Positions 57,223 to 64,000 of a stretch of 64,000 nt of DNA are shown in pieces (position 1 is the stretch's first letter; the number at the start of each line of letters is the position of its first letter). The position numbers and the translations under genes were made by a program. The DNA lies in the NCBI GenBank assembly GCA_001599595.1, contig BCHH01000005.1, forward strand, positions 98,511-162,510, in the 5' to 3' direction. The notes below the pieces were generated by a model. The model made no database searches, was not told the DNA's origin, and saw nothing but the letters and a program-made list of their open reading frames with translations. This stretch comes from Beverwykella pulmonaria. Its lineage: Eukaryota > Ascomycota > Dothideomycetes > Pleosporales > Melanommataceae.

Positions 57223-60200
57223 CTAAGCCGAAAGCAACTCTTCAAGCTTGATGTCGCCCAACCTAGGGTCAGATAGCTTTAAGAGTGCCCATTCAAATTG
57301 GCTGATAAGTTCTTCCATCTGCGCATTTTCCACTACTACAGAGTCAAAGCACATGCGTACATTCACTTCTCCACCTTCTTCAAGTTCACATTCGACAAAC
57401 ATTGTGTAGTCGCCAGATCGTTGACCCAGCTCGACTATCGTACCCCACTGAGCAGCCAACCCATGGACGAAAACTTGAACCTGCGGGTCTCGGTAGCGGA
57501 AATCATTTTTCTTGATGCCTGGCTGGATTACTAAGAGAGTCTGAAGGTCGCATGCTTCGGCAGCCTCGGGGCTTGCTTGACTAATGCGCTCCAGACTTGT
57601 TTGTTCAAACGGTACCATATCTGTCGCTTGGCTCTGTACAGCAGAGAGCAACTCTCTCGCTGTAGTTACATGCCAGTCAATTGAAATTCGGATAGGCACT
57701 GTGGTGAATGCAGGACCAGCCATCCGTTCAATGCCGGGCACTGCAGCGTGGCGGCCTGTGACTGTCGCCCCAAACGTGGCTTCCGTTGAATTAAGCACCC
57801 TCGCAAGAACTATTCCAAGCGACGCCCTAATGACGGTCGCAGTTGTGAAATCCGTATGACCCCAGTCTAAGATTGGAGTTTTGCGGCGCACATCACGGTC
57901 GATATGGGGTTTACGCTTTCCCGAGCCGGTGAGCCGAGGCGGAAAGTGTGAAGGGTGCGACCCAGCAAATTGATGTTTCCAAAAGTCCATGGCCTCCTTC
58001 TCGTCGCTATCTTGAATATACTTCGTAAAGGCCTGTACTGTCTGCAACGGCTCTTCTGCCTGATCGTGGTAGACTCGTTCGACGCTAGCCAGTAGTAACC
58101 TGAGACCCCAGCCGTCATACAATGCCCAGTGGATATCCCACACAAAGTCGCGGCGGTTGTCATTCTTCGATTCCAGAATTGAGAGCCTGACCAAGGGTGT
58201 GCCGTGACCCATAGGCTTTTCCTTGGAGTACTGCGAACATTCCTCCAAAGTCTCGCCATGCATCCATTCCATCTCCTCATCTACAACCACTTGAACATAG
58301 CCTTGGTGCGGCAATTCCAAAATTCGTGTACGAAGAATGGGATTTCTCTTTGCAACTATGTTCCAAGCTTCGCGTAGCTTCAGGAGATCGATATGATGAG
58401 CTACTTCCAGCACGTGCCTGGACATGCATTTCCCAACCTCCTCAGCTGAACGAGAGAACAAAGTTTTCTGAAGAGGTATACATGGCAGAATATCCTGAAC
58501 ACAATTCTCTCGGACGCCACACATGATAGCGGCAGATCTACGAGCTTCTGTTGGGTTCAAGGCCTGATTCATTAGATCGAAAGAGTTAAACTTCGATTGC
58601 TGTGTTAATTTTGTCGAGAGACACAAGGTCGAGAGGTCTTGGAAGACAGGATTCTGAAATATGTCCCTCACCGTCAGGTGAATGCCTTCTTTCCGTGCCA
58701 TACTGACCAGCCTCATAGCTCCCATAGAATCTCCACCAATGCGGAAGAAATTGTCATGAATGCTAAGACTCTCGACATCGGCATCAAGAACATCTGCCCA
58801 AAATCGCCCCATCATTGCGTGTTGAGTAGACACACGTGAAGCGACTGAAGCTGATAAGCCCCGAAGCACTGGGTTTAGAAAGATGTCTCTCACTGTCAGC
58901 TGGATATTTTTGCCTCGTGCCAAACTGACCAGTTTCATAGCGCTCATGGAATCGCCGCCTATTTGGAAGAAGCTGTCATGTACACCAATGTTCTTGGAGT
59001 CTGTGTAAAGTGCCTCAGCCCATAGTTTTTGCATTAGGCATTCAATTTCTGTCTCAGGTGATCGTTGGTGATGGCCCACATGCCTCTGGTTTTGCATCTC
59101 TTGCACCACTCTTACTGAGCCAATAGCTCGCAATCGAAGTCTGTCTGTTTTCCCAGTAGCTGTAATTGGTACGGTTTGAACTGGTATGTATGCTTTCGGT
59201 ATCATATGCTCGGGTAGTGACAAAGCCAGACACTCTCTTAGCCCAGAGATAGACTGTATAACATTGTTGCGGTGGTTTTCCTCGGACATATCGCTGGCGC
59301 CATGCAGCGAAAGGAATACTGACAATATCCCTGTATTTGCCGATTCTGGCTGGATGACCTCTGCAATAACTTGAACATCTTTGGCATCGAGAGAATTTCG
59401 TACTTGGTGTTCAATCTCGCCAAGTTCGACACGTTGGCCTCGAATCTTGATTTGTCGATCTTTTCGTCCAATGTAAACAAGCGTTCCATCTTCCTTGTAA
59501 TGAACTAGATCGCCGGTTCGATAAAGGGTTCCTTGTCGGCCAGGATATTTTGAACTACCCCGAAGTAACCACTTGGGGTTCGCGACGAAGGAATAATTAG
59601 TTTTCTCAGCATCGTTGAGATATCCCTGGCCGACCAGAGGGCCTTCGATCCAAAGCTCGCCAATGGACCCCATCGGCGCGAGCACATTTGTATCGTCAAC
59701 ATCAACCACCCAGGTGCACGCACCGACTCCTTGACCAATAGAAACTTCCCCGCCAGGTAAATGTCTCAGGTTTTGGATCGTGACAACATTGGTTTCCGCT
59801 GGACCGTATGCGTTCACCATTAGGACTCCTCTAGGTACCTTCGCTTTGTCTTGTGCTGATACGGCTTCACCACTCAGATTTAGGACCTTCATATTTGGGA
59901 TACTAGACCAATCGAGATGTTGGAGGATTGTTGGCGTGATGTGAGTATAATTGGCTCGTAATGTGTTCATCGATCGCTCTATGTTATTTCGTCTATCGCT
60001 TTCCGAAGGAATGCACAAGCATCCGCCTGAAGATAGTGCATGTAGGAAATTACACCAAGCCACATCAAATGTGTATGACGCAAAGTCATACACTCTAGAT
60101 GTATTTCTTAGACCGAGTGCATCTTGCTGGTAGTGGATCATGGTGCTAGCATTCCTGTGCGTTATCATTGTGCCTTTCGGGGTCCCGGTACTTCCAGACG

Positions 60201-63200
60201 TGAATACTAGATATAAGAGGCTGGATGGGCAAACTGAGGGAAGCTTATGATTCGTCTCTGCAGCAGGTTTCAGCGATGAGAGGGCCTTGGCACTTACAGG
60301 TATCACGAGTTGAGCGCCAAGGCGGCGCAACAAACATTCGTTGCTTACAGATGATGCCATTGCTTTAATACCAGCCTGCAAGATTATTGTTCGCAAACGG
60401 TTCTCGGGTTGTGTGGCATCCAAGGCTACAGAGGCCGCACCAGCCTTCATGACCGCTAGCATCGCTACAGGCATCCACATGGACTTTTCAAAAGTCAATG
60501 CAACGATATCTCCGGGCCGCACGCCCTTGGTCAAAGATAGATCAAGGGCTAATCTGGTCGATAGCTCTTCCAGTTGAATGTAGGTCATCTCCCCATCCCA
60601 TGCACAGATGGCTTGAGCTTGGGGGCTCGACATGGCCCTCTTAGATATCAAATCGTGAACGCACATCTCCCGTGGTGTTGGTAAGGGGGTGTTCCATGAC
60701 CAGATTTTGTCGAGCTCTTGGGAGGTTGGTGCGACCGCGCCCCTGATTCGTTGCTCTCGAACTGTTGTTTCGCAGAGCCATCGAAGTGCATGTTCGAAGC
60801 GATTTACAAGCCTAGCGAATTGCTCCTCACTAAGTAGATTCATATCACAGTGAATGGTGAACACTGATCTAGATTTGCTCACATGGCATCGAATATCTAC
60901 GCAGTTTGTAGCGGGGTCGTGCACACCTGGTGGAAGTATGTCATCAGTACCAAACTCAACCACCAGGCGCGCCTGGTAATCACAAGCAATAGCTGCATTC
61001 TGGCTTGCACGGCGAATTACTTTCAGGCTTGTAGTCTGGTATTTTTCTCTTTCCGCGATTCGCTGCTCTAATTCTCGTAGGAACTGGGTGGCATCCTTCT
61101 CCCAGTTTACTGTAACATTCATTGGTACTGCAGTTGGACTAGTGGATCTCGCCTGTCCGTTCAGGACACTGACGCCAAAAAGAGCCTCAGTAGTACCGGC
61201 GTAGTTAGCAGCTGTGATAGACCAGGCAGCGCAGATTTTAGTTGCAGGCAAAATTCCGTTGGCTTCGAGATTTAACCCTGGTATGTCGAGTCTCGTCGCC
61301 ATTCGTTGTTTATCTCCATTTATGTATGGCCGGGGTAGAGGGAATGTATCGACATTGAGGCTGGCGAACTCTTGCTTCCAAAAGGCCATCGTGGATGCTT
61401 CGTCCCTTCCAACAATGGAGCGGAAGAAAGCATGATAAAGTGGTTCGACCGGGGCATCGCTAAGGGATCTACATGTATGGTTGAATAGATGTCCAATCGC
61501 ATTACTAAGGACGGTGATGACTTCTTGTGCAAAGCCGGGGCTAATCGACTGTTCACGTGTTTGAATAGAGACTGGTGTTCGTTCTTTCTCCAGATGGCTA
61601 CTAAGTAGCAAGTCGTACTACTCATATTTAGCATCGAAATAAGGGATGATTAAATTATTTATTTACTTACCTCATGTGGATCCTGGTGATTGTGATAGTT
61701 GAACGAGATGCTCCTTTCAGCACCCACGTCAAATCGATCGGCATTTCGCACCGTCATTGCCGTATTAAATAAGCGCCTCTCCGAAATTTTGATAGCATGT
61801 TGCACTTCTGCAAGAGAAACTTGTTGATGTTCCAGGTGATTGATGCAGTTCTTAGAGGTTACAGACAGTACCTCGTTGGTCGGAGCACCCAGGTCGATTC
61901 GGCTTATTAGCATATTCGCCAGAGGGCCTAGTATTGTTTCAATTGCATCTACAGGCACATTCCGTCCCGAAGCAAGGTAGCCAAAAGTAACTTCCTGTAA
62001 ACCTGTGAAGTGCGAAAGTACCAGCGCCCAGGCGACCTGTAAGAAAACCGAGCGAGTGATTCCATTGTCTTTACAAAAGCCGAGGATACGCGATGTTATC
62101 GTCTCTGAAACATAGGTGTAGCGGAACGTGTCATTGTTACTAGCATGGCTAGGGTCAGCGGGGAATGAGACTGAAACCTCGCAGGGCTTTACTCCCTTGA
62201 GGAAATCCGACCAGAAAGCAAGTGTGGTTTTTCTTGATATATCGTTATTGACATGCTCAACGAAATGTCTGAATGGAGGCGGCGTAGGCATAAACTCGAT
62301 GCGGTCATCGTATGCTGCAGCAAGATCCTGTATTAAAGGGGTCAACGATGCCCCATCCACTAATGCATGGTTGATGTCTAGCCTGCAAGACACTTTCCCA
62401 TAGGCTTGACATATTGTGAAGAAATGATTTGGAACCGAGGCGCTGAATTGAGGTCTATCGAGACGAAACAATTCTTCGCTTGGACAACGGCCTTGAGCAG
62501 TGAGATGCGCTACATGGACTTGAGGATCGCTGAGCACAACTTGAACGAAGCCGCATCCTTCTGGATGGGTAATTAAAATAGTCTTCAGAATATCGTGCCG
62601 ACGAGCAACAATTCGCCAAGCCTCTTCTAGCCTGAAGGCAGAGATAGGAAGTGTCGCGTCGTTGGATAAGCAGGACCAGATCCAAAAAGTTGCGTAAGAG
62701 CTAGCGCCACTTTGAGAACTCAACATAATACCCTCCTGTAGGGGTAGAGCAGGATAGACATCTGAGACATCTTGAGCCTTGAGCCCAATATTATGAAGCT
62801 GCTGCTTGAAAAGTATATTTAGGCCGCGGTACGAGAGTGGCAGAAGCGTGAGATCGCTCAATGTGAAAGATGCAGGTGCTTGGAGAAGTTCGTGTACGGC
62901 AATCCCAATATTGCTCATAAAATTCTCGAAGAATCGATGTATTTTGTCTTGATATTTCATATTGCGGTTGGCGGTAAAGGTGACAGACAGCCTGCCCTCT
63001 CGAATGAGCATATTCGCTTCAATCAAAGCCAGTCGTCTCAAGGATCCCGAGGCCACCTCCAGCGTCCGACCATCTTCGGATGGTTCAGCAAGTTTGAATA
63101 ATCCGTGTGAATTTTCAAGCTGTTGGTAACTGTTGGTATCACATGATTCCTCAGCGTTGATATCACGTGATTTCCCCGCTCTGGCGGCAGTCACATGATC

Positions 63201-63215
63201 AGCTTTCTGAGTCAA
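57223..63215 (-). CDS. nonribosomal peptide synthetase, 5'-truncated, E'-C-C'-A-T-T-C
   Basis: Two exons joined by a clean intron (61618-61670, GTAAGT/GAGTAG): 61671-63215 and 57223-61617, about 1,980 codons. Order on the minus strand: C-terminal part of an epimerization domain (62800-63120); a C domain (about 61480-62780) starting VYPALPLQEG with INHALVDG; the second half only of another C domain (60800-61470); an A domain (59130-60680) with LVFTSGSTGTPKGT, NAYGPAETN, YRTGDLV, GRKDRQIKIRGQRVELGEIE and a TGKTDRLRLR end; two carrier domains with IGGDS sites near 58955 and 58733; and a terminal C domain (57240-58560) with IHWALYDG. Reading the A-domain pocket by eye gives D-V-C-H-N-S-A-V-V-K, with no confident substrate. 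The frame opens with TTG inside a 48 bp repeat after an in-frame TGA, and the first ATG is at 63011. The gene is therefore probably missing its 5' end, and may be a relic. Confidence 0.85.
63138..63175. promoter_or_regulatory. CACRTGAT motifs flanking the NRPS 5' end
   Basis: ATCACATGATT and ATCACGTGATT occur here, and the same CACRTGATC core recurs in each 48 bp repeat, giving five copies within about 160 bases. CACGTGA is the bHLH/Cbf1-type site. Function is not shown. Confidence 0.4.
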
Positions 63216-63329
63216 GGATCCTCAAGGATCCTCGGCAGTCACGTGATCAGCTTTCTGAGTCAAGGATCCTCAAGGATCCTCGGCAGTCACGTGATCAGCT
63301 TTCTGAGTCAAGGATCCTCAAGGATCCTC
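63186..63329. repeat. three tandem 48 bp repeats
   Basis: Copies at 63186-63233, 63234-63281 and 63282-63329, differing only by CACATG versus CACGTG in copy 1. Each includes CACRTGATCAGC and two AAGGATCCTC segments. The opening of the NRPS frame overlaps copy 1. Confidence 0.95.
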
Positions 63330-63710
63330 GTATCTTAGAACCTTAAGAATATCATCACCACACAAGCAGGACACTAATACTACGGTATTGGAGCCCACTG
63401 CTACGTGGTAATACATTCAACCAGTCGATTACCTCTACTGTGACCGTGAATAACCTCGGGGTTACCGACACTGATCAGTTTCTTTTTGTTTAGGACTCGA
63501 GTCTTTGCGCACCAAACAGATCAAACCCCACGCTATTCACCCTTAACACAGTCTTGAGGACCCCCATGGTTTCTACAACTTTGAGAAACACCCCTCCAAC
63601 CATCTGCGACCGCGCAGAATCACACCTCGACCTCCCCTCCAAACCTAACGAGATTCGAAACACCCCTCCACGAATCTCCACCCCTCACGAATCTCCACCC
63701 CTTCGCGAAG
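63330..63710. other. short-repeat region before the right-edge ORF
   Basis: No supported gene, although an ATG frame at 63566-63781 (71 codons, Pro/Asp/Arg-rich) exists. Direct repeats are visible: CACGAATCTCCACCCCT-like units near 63668-63700 and GAAGATGACGACCGA twice at 63708-63737. Confidence 0.4.
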
Positions 63711-64000
63711 ATGACGACCGAGAAGATGACGACCGAATACAAGGAGATGAAGACGAAATGGAAAGATGGCATCAAGATTGATGATGATACAACTGAGGAA
63801 CAGGTGAATGGATACATAACCTGGAAGTACTTGCAATATGGGACAGCTATGGACAGAGATCTATGGGAATGCTATCAGGAGGACTTCAACACGTTTACGG
63901 AAGAGGCCTTCGCTCTTATTGAAAAACGCGACCTCCAGGAGTTGAAGTCATATCTACGAAGCAGAGGCGTTCACGTACCTCCGAACGATAAGAATACCAC
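63711..64000 (+). CDS. hypothetical protein, runs off right edge
   Basis: Frame open from the ATG at 63711 to the window end (96 codons, no stop). It begins with a duplicated KMTTE-like peptide and then becomes helical and charged (EEQVNGYITWKYLQYG, DRDLWECYQEDFNTF, LQELKSYLRSRGVHVPP). The composition and its place amid repeats recall the N-terminus of a retrotransposon Gag, but no family motif is visible, so no function is assigned. Confidence 0.45.
   Translation, partial: MTTEKMTTEYKEMKTKWKDGIKIDDDTTEEQVNGYITWKYLQYGTAMDRDLWECYQEDFNTFTEEAFALIEKRDLQELKSYLRSRGVHVPPNDKNT

Noticed and set aside
1..64000. CRISPR array or bacterial operon
   Set aside because: Tandem repeats here (12, 19, 48 and 58 bp) are contiguous without unique spacers, and the genes are intron-containing fungal genes.

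Overview
This 64 kb window is nuclear DNA of a filamentous ascomycete (Pezizomycotina; a Dothideomycete is plausible, but the species cannot be named from the sequence). The evidence is intron-containing genes with short introns (about 45-80 nt, GTANGT donors and YAG acceptors), Zn2Cys6 regulators, an NRPS, a fused PabA-PabB aminodeoxychorismate synthase, and a Tc1/mariner relic carrying RIP-like nonsense changes. No rRNA, tRNA or CRISPR was recognised.

The left part (1-39 kb) is mostly conserved core genome. In order it holds: TFIIH subunit Ssl1 (cut by the left edge), a Chs7-like membrane protein, an MFS sugar transporter, protein O-mannosyltransferase (PMT2 type), enolase-phosphatase E1 (Utr4, methionine salvage), a Ksp1-like kinase behind a very long pyrimidine-rich leader, a divergent MED6 / MMTAG2-like pair sharing a 166 bp promoter, an amidase, an alpha/beta hydrolase, the v-SNARE Sec22, a DEUBAD (ASX-homology) protein with a tandem SQEP repeat, aminodeoxychorismate synthase, an MFS transporter and a mitochondrial IF3-like protein.

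The stretch 39.9-54.3 kb looks like a catabolic gene cluster. It holds two MFS transporters, a Zn2Cys6 transcription factor, an aldehyde dehydrogenase, a SnoaL-like protein, a 2,3-dihydroxybenzoate-decarboxylase-like amidohydrolase and a carotenoid/stilbene cleavage oxygenase. The enzymes read as a route: cleave a stilbene-type double bond to aromatic aldehydes, oxidise these to benzoates, then decarboxylate to phenols, with its own import/export and regulator. The substrate is inferred, not shown.

From 54.3 kb the DNA becomes AT-rich and repeat-laden: a putative solo LTR with a 19 bp tandem repeat, a Tc1/mariner pseudogene with four nonsense codons and a frameshift, and a 58 bp tandem duplication. 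Next comes an unusual NRPS on the minus strand (partial E - C - half C - A - T - T - C). Its 5' end has no ATG and runs into three copies of a 48 bp repeat. A further open frame leaves the right edge.

Many gene models need splicing; where a boundary decides the reading frame it is given. Two introns appear to use GC-AG boundaries. One splits the zinc cluster of the regulator next to a 13 nt micro-exon.
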